From: Cheilinus undulatus
Taxonomy: Eukaryota > Chordata > Actinopteri > Labriformes > Labridae
Length of the DNA: 64,000 nt
Direction: 5' to 3'
NCBI RefSeq assembly: GCF_018320785.1
Contig: NC_054881.1
Span: 22,010,275 to 22,074,274, forward strand
Part shown: positions 11,401-25,500 of the stretch, in pieces
Position numbering within the stretch: position 1 is the stretch's first letter
Layout of the letters: each line of letters opens with the position of its first letter
Program-made: the position numbers and the translations under genes
Notes under the pieces: generated by a model
The model's database searches: none
The model's input: only the letters and a program-made list of their open reading frames with translations
What the model was told of the DNA's origin: nothing

Positions 11401-14400
11401 TACGCGCCATTTTCTCAAAGTGTTGACAGTGAAGAGAGACAATAGATCATGGAAACTCTTAACAGAGGATTCTGATGTTTTTTCCTTACTTACTCATAAT
11501 ATTTGTGGCTGCTGCTGCACATTTATTTATCTGTCTTTTTGTTTCATAATCTGTCTGTCACAGTGAGAAAGAGTTAGTATATGTTTGCCTCCTTGGGAAA
11601 ATGTCACCAGAAGAAAGCTAGAGTGTTGAGCAACTTTTACATAATATGTATTTTATTATTCACTTTCTTGAGGTGAAAACCAGTGATTTCATGATGTACT
11701 CAGCTTGTGATACCATGTGAATCACAATACAGGGTTTATACCATGATTTTAACATGTTATCTTATTATGTTATTTTACAGATTTCTTTTATAATAAGACT
11801 GTGGACCTTTTTGAAAAATATTATTGTTTTTTCTTTTCTCTAAAAATAAGAACAAAAAAATATTTTCCCTTGTTTTCTTCATAAATATAACTTATACTTT
11901 CTTATGTAAAGTGGTTTCTAATGTATGTTTTTTTATTTCATTAAATTTATGATAAGTTCTTTAGAGCAGCAATGGGGGAAAACCTCTTCAAGATACATAA
12001 TGTAGAACTTCTGCACAGAAATATCTTTATTGATATAAAAAGTGTCCGTTCCTCTATTACACATATATACACACACAAGGACAGAATTTTTGGTACCCTT
12101 CCGTTAAAGAAAGAAAAACCCACAATGGTCACTGAAATAACATGAAACAGACAAAAGTAATTAAGGATAAAAATGTACTCAAAATTAACTAATGAAAATC
12201 AGACATTGCTTTTGAATTGTGATTCAACAGAAATATTAAAAAAACTAATGAAACTGTCCTGGGGAAATTGATGGTACCCCTAGAAAAGATTGAAAATAAT
12301 TTGACCATAGGGACATGTTAAGCTAAGGTGTGTCCTGTTATTAGCATCACAGGTGTCTTCAAACTTGTAATCAGTCAGTCGGCCTATTTAAAGGGTGGAA
12401 AGTAGCCACTGCGCTGTTTGGTATCATAGACCACAGAAAGCTAAAGAGACAGTTGTCCCAGGAGATTAGAAAGAAAATTGTAGACAAGTATGTTCAAGGT
12501 AAAGACTATAAGACAACCTCCCTAGACGTGGCCACAAGGGGAAAAAAGCACAAAGAAGCCAAGGTTAGTTAGCACCCTCTGTTGTTTGAAAACTTATTGT
12601 GATTATATAATTTTGTCTAATTAATTTAAATCCTCCCAATTTCTATCAGTTTTAATAAAATTGCAAAATACTAGTGCATTCCTGGTGAAAAGCTAAGAAA
12701 ATCATGATAACGATATCTTTCAGAATGTAAATCTTAAAAAATTTAATTAATAGTGGATATCAGATCATACCTTAAACTCTGTAGACATGATAATTGTAAT
12801 ATAAGGGTGTGCCTAAATAAAAATATAACTAGACTTAGCCAGAGTTTAGACTAAAGTCCAATATCTCAAAATGCATCCTGTTAAACTTTTATTATAGCAG
12901 CATACAGATGCTAAAAAAATCTTTATCTATAAATAGAATGAGCTGCAGAAGTGAGGATGCAAAAAAATCAGTGTGATTGCATTGCACATGTCCATAGTAA
13001 GATGATTCCTAAATCAAATGTGTATGTATATAAATCAAGTAAATAAACAATGACATGTATCTGTGTTTGTTTAGGAGCTCTGGATCACATTGTGGTGACG
13101 ACTCAGGGTGGGAAGTTCCCTCTCAACCAGCTGGGTCAGATCTCCATGAAATCACCACAGGTCATTCTAGTCAACATGAGCAGCTTCCCAGAGGTGAGAC
13201 CGTCATATCAATGCACATAACCAAACAAGAGCACAGACTCTTCTGTTATCTGTTTGTCTGATACCAATAAGCACGCAGTAACTTAAAGCTTTATAATAGT
13301 AATCCACAGATAGATGCTCCTCTCAGAAGCTAAGCAATCCAGAGCAGAGTTATAGGCCCACATCTCTGTGTAAATGAAACCTGAGCCTCCGCTCTCAGAC
13401 GCTAATTGATTGATCACTCGCTGAGCCCTTTGTTCTGGGCTGAAAGATAGCAACATGAACTCTGTATGTGCACACTCTGAGATGTGGTTATGTCTGCGTG
13501 TGAGCTGTCACAGAAAAGGAAATTACCTCATTTTACCCCCAGGTTAGGAAGGAACGGATTATTTTTCTTCTTTTTTTCCCCCTTTTTCTCCCTTTGCTCC
13601 TTCGTGGATGATACAACACTGTACTAATCAGAGCTGTGGAGAAAAACTTCAGTAAAGTCTCAACTCTCTGGTGGTCTGTAAAACTTAAGTGTGCTTTTTT
13701 CAGCACTCAGCAGTTTAAAATTCAGTTTTTGCTCTAAAAAGCTTTAAAGCTGATTTACTGGTGAATTAGGGTTTTTTATGCCCCTGGAGGAATCGTACTC
13801 TCAGGTTGTCCACCCTTATATCTGCTGAGTGATTTTCTATAAACTTTGCATATATCGCCTCTGACTCCAGGATGACCTGGTTAGATTTTAGAGGTCAAAG
13901 GTCAAGATCATCAGACCTGGTGTTTATCCTTGCTTGTAAGACTTCTACCAATCACTCTACCGCAGAAAACACAGCAGCCTTACATCTTGACTCAACGCCA
14001 GCCTCGTAGACGGTAGTTCTAGTGTTGTATATACTCCTCTTCTGTATAGGGGAAGAAGAGTATAAATATAGTTTGAATGTTGTTTTTTTTCCATATAGTT
14101 ATACATAAATATTACAGGGCTTTACATAGACGTATTGAGTGCCAACTTGTGTAGTAGATATTGAAAAATCTTTCAATAATGTGATGTCATACAGTTTGGG
14201 ATTATACAATATGGTACAATGCTCTTTGATATTACATAACACGATATCATACAATAAAATATGATTTGTACAAACGTGGCCAGCAATAACAATGATACTG
14301 CACTGTTATGATTTTTTTACTAATTAACAGGAAAACATGCAATGAAGATGCCATGCACATATGTTTCTAACCAATCGTTTTGAGTTTGATGAAGAAGTGT

Positions 14401-17400
14401 GCGTCAAAACTTTAGTCCTCTGCACCTGATTTAACTGCAATAAGTGATTTGTGTGCTCCAGAAATAAGGATTGAAAATGGAAGCACCATCAATGCATACA
14501 AGCACAATACAGTCCATGCCAATACAGACATGACCTTTAAACCACTGGTTCCCAACCTTGGATCTGGGAACCCTAGGGAGGGCACCAGAGATTTTAGAAG
14601 GGACACGAGGCATTGACTTCTCTTAGATTGTCAAAATTAGATAAGCAGATATTAACTAAAATTATTATGAAACACTTCTTTTAAGGGTTTAAAAGTTATA
14701 TTGGTAAGAAAAACATGTCAACCCATTTTTTTGTGTTTTAGCAATAAAACAATAAAATTGACAACAGTGTATCACTTTTTTCCTTCATTTGGGTCCTGGG
14801 GGGCCTCACCTCTTCTTAGACACAAACAGGGGGGGGGGCTTTTCAGAAAAAAGGCTGAGAACCACTTGTTTAACTGATCGACAGCCATTCCTCATCAATC
14901 ATTTTGAACAATGGCAGAGTGTAAGAGAGCCATATCTAACAAAATGGGCACAAAATAATCCATATTAAGTGAATGAAGTCTCAGTCATTTTTGTGTATTC
15001 TTATAGCACATCTTGTAAATTGTGTGTCATATTACAACGTGATGCTGTTGCCGTGTGGTTGAGCTTGGAGTGTTTTAGCCGTATACAGAGGCTACAATCC
15101 TTATCACACTGGCCACGGGTGCCAGATGGTAATGCAGTCCACAGTTGTGTTTCTCTTACTAAGAAGGATGATTACCAAATGTACTTCTGGAGTTATACTT
15201 CTGTTGTAATTGATATATTTCTAGACAACCACACAATGATACATCACAAAATCAGATAAAACAAGGAATAAGAAATTCTCCTAAATGGCACAGTGCAGGA
15301 TTGATGTATTTATTCACTTGGATTCGTCACTGGTTTTACCCTTTATCACTCTTCATCTCCTTTCCTACTGTCTTCCTCTTCCTCTAATTTATTCTCCCAA
15401 TTATACAATGAACATATCATTATTTGGCACTAGCTATAATGTAGCGACATCACACGAGGCAGCAACATATTGTCAGATCAGTATCATATTCTATAATGAG
15501 CCAGAGGAAATCCCCCCGAGGAGTCTTGATTGAAGTTCTGGGCTGACTTTCGACCAACAATGCCATCTCAGGAAACCTTTTGAGCATTAGTGACTTTAAA
15601 AATGACTCTTTTCATCTTTTTGGAAACCCACATGTGTTTTACAACAAAAAAGAGCTTTAACAACGGTCCTTTTCACCTCCTGTTTTCCTGCCGTTCACCT
15701 GTTTTGAACCTGAATCATATTGTTTGACTTTCGTTCCTTTTAGCGCCAAACATGCAAATCATCATACAGCGTTGTTTTTATCAGCATCTCTAATCTTGAA
15801 ACCTAGTTTTTCCACCTGAATCAGGCTTTCAGTGAGTCTGTTGCCTTCCCAGAAGGTCCGACCACAGACCACACACATGCCACCCTGTCATGTCCTACGT
15901 TACCCACACAGAGGTGAGTCGTCAGTACCCAGAGCTAATAGGCTTATAATGATGCCTATCCATTACCAGGCACTCCAGAGGCCCTGCCATTGTTTTCCAT
16001 TCATTCATTAAGAGCAGCCTGGGAAGAAACACTGGAACTAACAACAACTAGCTTACATCAGAAGGCAGTTTAATGTGTGCGTGTTTAAGGATGCATGCGT
16101 GTATGTGCGTGTTAAAGCATCCCAAGACTCATGCACATGCATTCCTCTTTGCTTTGAACCTCTCCGTCAAGTGTTTGATGTGAAACTTTGGTGTAATTTC
16201 TCTTCCTTTCCGACATATTAACCAGATCCTGCACTGCCTTTTTAAAAAAAAAAAAAAGAAAGAAAAAAACAGCCTTGTTTCTCTTAAACAACCGGAGCGG
16301 TCGTCAGAGAGAGGAAGAAAGAGAGAGAGAGAGGAAATGGTGATGAATTTGATGCTGAGAACAATCAAACATAGGTATTTGCTGAATCTATCACCCCACA
16401 CTCAAAAGGGAGAGCAAGCAGAGGGCCTGTGCACCGGATGACTTCAACAAAGGAAAAGAAAAGGAAACCTCATGAATTAATTTAATATGCACAAATAAAC
16501 TCCTTTAATCTCGCTGCCATATTCTTTCCCACAGCAGAAAAGGCTGGAAGGAGCTGTCAAGAAAGGAGAGTGGAGTAGAAAGGGGGTTAAAAAAAAATAG
16601 GAAATGTAATGCTTCTTTCCCTAACATTACACATGAGCAGACTTTGTAAAACTCAGCTAAGGGAATGTTATGTGGTTGCAGAAGTAGTTGAAGAGTGTGA
16701 CTTTGTTTTTATTAGTAAATCAAAAGATTTGGCTTTATCTGTGAGCCTGGTTCAACAATGCATTTATGATCCATTTGGGCATTCAGATACTAAAGATACT
16801 ACTGCGCTTTAGTCCATGTGTCCATATTACACACTAACAATATGTCTTCAGCAATGACCTGAGTTAGGAACTCAGCTGCCCACTTGGTTTTTGAACAACA
16901 GCCCATACATCATTTCTGTTGTGCTCTTACCATGGCTTGGTATCCATGCATGCTGTGAGCAGTGAAGCCACTGCCAATACAAAGGAATGGGGGCAACTTA
17001 GACACAAGCTACAGGCTAGTGGTGCCTCTTTGCAGCTTTTCTCCCCCATTTTGTCATAAATATGCTTTTAAAGGACACAGTGATAAAGAATTGAGCAAAT
17101 TAATCCTCTGCAGTGCTGGTTAAATAGAAAACTGAAATGCCAACTCAATTCAAGACTTGTTGTTCTCTTGTCAATTTGCTTTATGTGTTGTTCATGGACG
17201 AGCTGGTTCTAAGAGCTGACTCTTTATGTGAGTAATGGAAGCAGCACCTGTTTGAGAGACTGTATCCATTTTTAACTTTTTTTTGTTTCAAAGATACATT
17301 AAGAGAAAATAGCACCAAATGATTAGCCAAAGATTGGGTCTTATTATTGAGTTGGGAAAAATAGTCGAGATCTATAAAAAGAGCTGCATTTCCCATTGCT

Positions 17401-20400
17401 TTCTTCATACTATCACAGTAGAGCTCTACAGTGCCCACACACTTTTTGGTGGCTCTGGTTACCAAAGTAAGTTTCACCACTTAAATTCTCCTTTGAAATC
17501 TCTCGATTTAAAACTGTGTTTGAAAACGTGGAAAATGACAAAGGTACAAAGAAGGAATGACATATCCCACAATCCATTGGGATTCCTTTTATTTGTGCTG
17601 GGGGTAGATTTTCAAGCTTTCAAACCATAAATGTATTTTTTTAACAATTATCTTAATTGTAGTGTTCACATTTTAAATGATGTTCTAATACATTGTAGTT
17701 TGCGGATAAATTGCTTCATACTACAGCAGCATGAATGGTCGATTTTACTTCCAGAACTACTCAAGCTTTACAGAGATCACGTCAGTTGACGGAACAGTCT
17801 ACACAACAGCATACGATGCTTCTGCACAGCTAATCTAATCTGGATTATCTGAGGTATCGGATATAAATCAGTTTTCAATGCATATTGAAGTGCATCCACC
17901 AAAAGCATAAAGGTTACCACTAGGGATATAGGAATTTGAATTTGTACCAACTTATTCATTTATACAGCCAATGTTTACAGCTGGTATATCGATTGTAAAT
18001 ATCACAATAACAAATTTTGTTAGCTAATCTCTGCAGATATGGATATCATAATATTTGTGCATCCCTAATTACCACTTGGTATCCAAATGACCAGGACAAT
18101 TTAAGTCTGTTAATGCATTATCTAACCAGAGGCTTTGTATACACTGTTAAACTTTAGCTCTGCTGTTTTCATGTTCTTGATTTAAGTATTGTGCTAAATC
18201 ACTGGGTTACATGTTTATCTTTCACACATTACAACACTGTGCTGGTAGTTCCCCTGAGTCACTTACAAACATGTTTTTCCAACAGCTTGCAAAAAAAAGA
18301 ATGATTCAAATTTTGGCCTACATCATGGGAGAAAAATAATTAATGTGCCAACATTGTTCAATATTGTGACAACAGTATGAACTGATATAAAGAACTGTTA
18401 AAAAGTGCATTTGAAATGGCCTAGAGCAGAAGTTCATCGATGACATGCATATCCAGGCCTCTAATAGGTCAAATGTTCACATTTAGTGAGAAATAATTGC
18501 CTTGTTTAAATATAACACACTCTTAACTATTAACTGATTTTATTAAAATATTTTGTGACTATAGGTGAGCACTTCAAACTGCCAGCAACGTCTTTATCTG
18601 ATCATGCAGTATGGTGTGTTGAGGTCAAATTCAGCCGTTACGAGTGCAGCTGCCTCACCAGTGCAGTGCCCACACTGACACTGGATGCTTGTTAACTCAC
18701 AAAACACAACATTCAAATTTGCGTTTCCCTCTGATTATCTTCATCCCTTAAAAAGACAACAGATGTTGTCGGTGCAGTGTCAGCTGCCGTCTTTCCAACT
18801 TTTTCCTGAACCCATCCTAGACAACAGCTGAGAAGGAAATATTCTGCAGATGTTCTTATTTCTAGTCAGTTTTTATGCATTTTTACTGTCTAAATGAATT
18901 AACCTGACTATTCTTACTGTTTATTTCTGTTTGGGTTGTTGCCTTATAAAGAGTAGAAACATACATGTTCAGTTCTGTTCTTAATGTGGACACTTTTCCT
19001 TGAATTTTGAGCCAGAATGCTCTTTCTCAGACTTGCTGGTGTAGTTATGAGTCATATGTGCACATCCATACAACAACAGCTGTGTTTTGTGTTTCAGATA
19101 ATTTTAAAAACACGATTCACCGCATGTTTTTTTTAATCCTCAAATGATGACATGTTAGAGAGGCACAGTGTGGTTTCAAGCTGACACTAGAGAGGTGTTC
19201 AAATGTGGGACTGGTGTTGAGTTCCTGCTGACTTTAAACCAGCGATAACTCAGTGACAGCAGGAGTGCAGTCTGCCTGCTTCTTACCAGATTCTTCCAAT
19301 ATTTCACAAATGTATTAACTTTTCAAAAATTATGATTCAATTTCTTAAACATTTCAATCGAATTTTATCGGTGAATTTCATGATTGCTTTTTCTCTTAAC
19401 CATATTAAATCATCTCAACCTATCCACTCCAGCTCATTATCAATGCATTTAAAGTTGATTTTAAACTGTAATGTGTTTGCCCTGCCTCCCACTTTACAGG
19501 TTAACCTCCAGATAATTAAGGCGTCCCTTTCAACTCACATCGGGTAATTGTTGGGCCATGTGCAAAATCTGACCGCAGTGAAAGAAAAGTGATCACAGTT
19601 TTACACCTGCATCTGTAATCCTATCACTGTGTTATGATTTCCTTCTCTCAGCTTGTTTAACAACACAAAAGCTGTTTTTTTTTTATTTGGATTAAGCAAG
19701 TTGTTCAGGATTCCTTAAAAGCACACGTGTGTCTGTGGGTGTTTGTGTATCCTTGCATCATACGCGAGCAGACTGTCCTGTGAGGTCACCGTGGGTCGAC
19801 GCCCTGCCCTGCAACCTCTCAGTCCTCTCCCACATGGCCGAGAGCTGACAGTGGCCCGAGGCACTTCCACACCGCTCGGCTTCCAGAGACGCACACATCC
19901 ACACAAATACTCCCCACCCAAACATATGCATGCTAGATACACACCACAACACCTTAATGACTGCCAGCTGGAGCTCGGCCACTACCTGCTGTTGTTGTGC
20001 TGTGTTTCCATTCACACCAGTTTGTGTGTGTTCGTGTGCCCCCAGGCCACAGAGGCCGCCAGCAGGGCCCTCCGAGAGAGCAGCATGAACCTTAACCCCG
20101 ATGTGGACGGGACCATGATCAAGATACCAGTTCCCAAGTGAGTGTCTGTCTGATGCACACATAACCACACGCACTTTTACAAACTGCCTCTAGCTCTGAA
20201 CGCTTTTCATCATGGAGGCACTTTCATTCACTTTTATATGTTCTCCTGATTCCTGTATTTTACTATCAGTTGACCTGTATTCTCACTGCAGCAGTGAAAT
20301 CTGATCAATCAACAAGTGAATGTGTGTTTTTTTTTCTCAAGCATTTTCATCTGTTTTTGTTGTTATTTTCAGAGTTTTATTCAGGAAGACCTCTTTTATG

Positions 20401-22469
20401 CCTCACAAACCTTTGAGTGACTTTTGATGGTTTTTTAGCAGAAACTAATGTCATGTTTTCAAATATTTGAATCTGCAGTGCAACTTAAAATATGGTGGCA
20501 ACAACTGTTAACAACCAACAGAAGCACAGGGCTACTGTAGCAAACTGAATATTTGAAATTGAAATGTAATACTGAAAAAAAAGAAACTATGTTAAAAAAT
20601 AATAATAACAAATATCTACAAAAATATGCAAAAAACTCTTCAAATAAGTTAAAAATAAGAATGATTGAACAAAACAGGATTACAGGATATATCTAGGGAC
20701 TGTACTGCAGCAAGAAACAACAAATGTGAAGTTTTTAAACTAACAAATTGAAATAAAAATGCAAGCTGCTACTGGAAAAAAACTACATTTCCTGAGGTGG
20801 GCATTCACAATAAAAACACTCGAGCAAAACAACAACTTAAGACTTTATGGTGAAGGATTTATCAAAGCAAGGCCGTCCAAAAGGGGGGATAAAAAGGAGA
20901 GCTTTCTGGAGCCCACCCAAATGAGGGGCAGTGAGGAGGCCAGCAAATCATGCTCCAATGTAAAGTTAAACTGTGATAACCATATCTTATATTTAACTAG
21001 AACCGTAACTATTATGAAAGCAACAAAATGGATTTTACTTATTTATGCAGTAGTACATTATCGCCTTTTCCAAAATATAATCATGAACTATTTTTCTTAA
21101 AACTGATTTCTTTTGTAATGCTAACAATTTGGATGGGTAAAATGATTAAACCACTTGAAAAGTAAAGTCAGACTTCACAGTTAAGCCATGATGTGCATAT
21201 AAATAAAGATGTCATAAAATTAAGTAGAAGGAACTGAGACATATTTATGATAAAAGTTATTAGATAATTGCAAAAATGGGTTAAAAGTGGCCTAAGTGAG
21301 TTAGAAGTGGCACAAAAATAGTGAAAATATGGTGGAAAGGGGCTATAGAGTGGGAAAATGTGTTGAAAATGCAAAAGGGTCAGACGGTATCAAAAATGGA
21401 GTTAAAATGGCAAAGATGATGCAAAAATGGCTAGATAAAGAAGTGGGAGGGTGTTAGAAATGAATGAGATAAAAGTGGTTACTACAATGCAAAAAGGGGG
21501 TGTGAGAAAAGGGGTTAAAAGTGGCAAAAAAAAGTATCAAAAAGAGTTGCAAGTGACGAACATGTTAAAAAATGGCAAGTTAAAGTAGTGAAAAAGGATT
21601 AAAGACTGGCAAAAAGTGGCAAAAATGGGTGAAGAAATTAGGGAAACAGGTTAAAAAGTGGCACAAATTAATAATTTGAACTTCAGAACCCAGAAGCAGC
21701 TTGACACACTTTTCAGCTCCAAAATGACGGAACAGGTAGCCAGGATGCTAGCACCAGTGCTACTGATCCAACACACTTGCTATGATATCCTTACCAAATG
21801 ACAACAATTGAGAGCCTACTCTCTGGGTTTTTCAGGGGCCCAGCCAATTCTGGGGGCAGGCCTGGCCGGAAGTACCCTATCATTGATTCAACTTAGCTTT
21901 AGCACTGTGTTTACAGTCAGTCTGGCTGTTGACATTGACTGTTGTCACTCTATATAACAGCTTCTCTAACCACGCTAAACACCACAGCCCGCTTTTTTGA
22001 ATCATAGTGGACTATAAACGAGGGGGTCATGAGTTAAAAAACACTTGTAAACAGTCGTTTGAGCCATTGTAATACGAGTCACTACAGCTCGTATTAAAGT
22101 CACAGACAGGCTAAAGAGTACACTTGCTTCTTGTTGCCTTATTACAGACATTAAACTTAGAGAGAAGAGAACACACCTTTTCCCTGTTTACTGTGCTTCA
22201 CATTAATCACACCAACACAAACAGATGACAGCTGGGTTATCTGATTGCTCTTTAGTGTCTGAGTGAAATATGATGATTAGTGGACTCACTAAGCACACTG
22301 CTAAGCTAGTGGCGTCGTTGTCTGTGTGTGCGGTGACATTCTTAAAAAGGAGAGAGTAGAAACCATTCGTATAGCTGAGCCATTTATGAACCTTTATTTG
22401 GATTTGCAGCCTTATAGAGACCCCCAACTTAACAATGTGCAAGTTGGGCCACTCTTTCTATGTCTATAC

Positions 22470-22527
<58 letters not shown>

Positions 22528-25500
22528 CTCTCTCTCTTTGTTTCTGCCAAGTCAAACACAGCAACCTATTTGTCACTCATTCACTAGCACAGACTGTGTA
22601 TATACAATTAGTTTTTTAACTTATACACACGTGCATGTAAGTATTGGTGTATAAATACCAGCATGTGTTTCATGTGTGTATGTGGAGCAGCAGGTGTTTG
22701 TCTGGCAGAGGAGGGAGACAAGAGTCAGACTGCTTTTCCCCCTGCAATCAGTCTCGGCACGCTCCGAGCCTCCATTTGCATTTCCAAAGAGAAGGCGCTC
22801 CTTGATTGGCCCTGGAATCAGTAATTAGGCCGTATTGTTTGTGGTAAATAGACGCTGCACTTGGATTGTTTGCAAATAGTCCCGAGGCAAAAAACAACGA
22901 GAAAAAAAACAATTAAGGACAAAAAAGGGTGTGAAAATGGGAAGAAGGATTTTCTGAGTGATTAACAAATGCAAAGTGAATGCAAAGTTGTCGGGATGAC
23001 GGATGTCTCAGCTCTGGTCTTACACCTCGGGAAGTGATTGTTGTTAGATGACTGATGCTAAAATGATTAGACTTCAGACCTACGAGCCCTTAACAGTCTC
23101 ATTTGCACAAGTGAGAACAAGTTAGAAGAAATCATTTTGTGCCAGCACAGTTGTGTGTTTCTATGCACACTACACACCAACTAACCCTTTCTTTTAAAGT
23201 CTGTGAAAGCAGTTCGAAGGTCTGGTCAATTTTGAGCCTGGTTTAAACTTATTCTCCTAGATGTCTGGTGTCTGATACTATCACTAAATATCACTTCTAT
23301 CCAGGTTTAAGAGGAGTTACTAAAAAGCCTAAGGCATAAGTAAAGCAAAGTTAATACATGCAACATGTATCACCGATCTGCATACAGATTCAGCTGTTTA
23401 TTTTTTCTGTCTTCTTTTCTCTGTTTACCTGCAGGGTAACACGGGAACACCGGGAGAACCTTGCCAAGCTGGCCAAACAGTTAAGCAACAAGGCTAAAGA
23501 CTCACTGAGGAAAGTGAGATCCAACGCTGTCACAAAGGCGAAAAGGGCAAAGGAAGGAAACTCTGAGGACACGATACGACTCATAGAAAAACAGGTAGAG
23601 ATGGGTAAAGTAAAGGGACAACAGTGCATTCATGCACCTCTTAAAGGAGCCTGCTGACAATAATGTCAGAGAAGTAAAGATGTAACAGTGAGCCTGACTG
23701 TCCTGGGTCACACCTTTTGCATCTGTGAAATAAAAATTAAACCTCAAATAATAACCTAAGATTTATGGATCATTGTATTTTAGCTAGTAAAAAAGAGGGT
23801 TCCACAAGGTTCAACACTGGGTCCTTTTTTGTTTATAGTTTAGATAAATAGTATTATCTGCTATCAAAAATTCTAACAACCATATTTATGCAGATGATAT
23901 AGCCCAGACAATGCAGGGACGGACTTTAAAAAAATAAAAATAAATTAATATAAACATATTTGCATAATTATTAATAAAATTATATTATTAGATTTGATTA
24001 TTATATATTAATATATATAATCATATTACTGTATCAGTATTTTTTCAGTGTTTTTTTTTATATATATAATTTTTCAGGCTGTAACGATGATGTGAGCTCC
24101 TGCTCGTACTGCTCCCACCAATATAAGCTACATCTCTGGAGCTGTCATGTTGTTTTTCCACTGGCTTTAATACTTATATTCTGTGCTGTGATTGGTTAAA
24201 AAAATGTGCTGGAAACTGGCCTTTTGTTTGATTTTAGGCAGATAAAAATGTATTTCAAGTGGAAAACTGACAGAAAATGGCAGATTTAATCAGATCTGGA
24301 TTGCTGAGTACGTGTTTATCATGCATCATATTTTCTAATAATGACTGGCAGGTGAATTTTTATAAAACTAATCAAATGTTAAGTCATCCTTGCTAAAAAT
24401 ATCAGGAATATTGATCTTATTTGGGGTTGATTTATGAGTTTTGGAGATTAAAAGGCACAAGATACCCTTAAATCCACAAAATCTTTTATCCTCTGCATAT
24501 TTGATGAATTTAGTAACCTTTTGGGGGCCGGATGGGAAGCTATAGGAGACCTGATGTGGTCCCCGGGCAGCCAGTTGATCATCATTAATGTACAGGTTAT
24601 TCTATTGAGCCATAGACACTGACACTTTAACAGGACACAATTAAAAAAGTCGTTGGCTAAAGGTACAATATGTCAGATTTTTACACTGAAATGTCTTCAT
24701 TATTTAAAAATGATAACTCATGTTATATTTTTGGTCTAGTGCTTTCATTACTTCAAATATTTCCAACAGTTTCCAAAGCTAGAGGAGCCTTTTCAACAAA
24801 AACTGTACTTCATAACATGTCCCTGAAAAACAGTAAATCTCTGTTTCTGTTTCATGGATGAAGTTCTCATAATGAGGGAGAAAAGAGGTAAAAAGTGGCC
24901 TTCCTGTCAATCCCAGAATGCTTTTCAAGGTAGCTTGCAGCACCTACGAGAAGAGCTACTGTGAACAGCTTTTCTGATATTTATCTGTTAAAGTTACGTT
25001 TTTTATTTAAAAAAAAAATGCAATGTATATCACTGAGAGACTAACTATTTGCCTTAATGATGTGTTCAGTCATTTTAGATGTGATAACAATCTTATAAAA
25101 AAACACAGCATTAGGTATGACTCTATCATCGTATTACTCATTACAAAGTCTGTGCTTTCCTTTCCTGGTTCTTGTCACATTAACATAAATTAGCCCATTA
25201 ATTCTCCCAATCCTGTTAAACTGTTCTTGATCACTTTGGATCTTAACAGGTTGATAATTAAAGCCTTTGGGCCTTCATATGCATAAGAAAAAATATTCTC
25301 CTCCACCTCATTGATAAGTGGGGCATCTAGATCCATATTTGTCAATGGTAAACCTTGTCAAAATCAGAGTAGCTCCCTGCAGTGGTGTCACATTTGGTTG
25401 TCCGTTTTCAAAGTGGAGATAAAAACAGATATAGAAACTCCAGGAGTCACTGTAGTGTTTAAATCTTTAAAAAATCTTTCTAAAATATTTTCATATAAGT

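Noticed and set aside
19743-20141. 132-codon + strand open frame
   Set aside because: It is read-through of intron sequence into mrrf exon 4 (20046-20137); only the exon part is real.
22326-22654. Open frames rich in SLSLSL
   Set aside because: Direct translation of the CT microsatellite.
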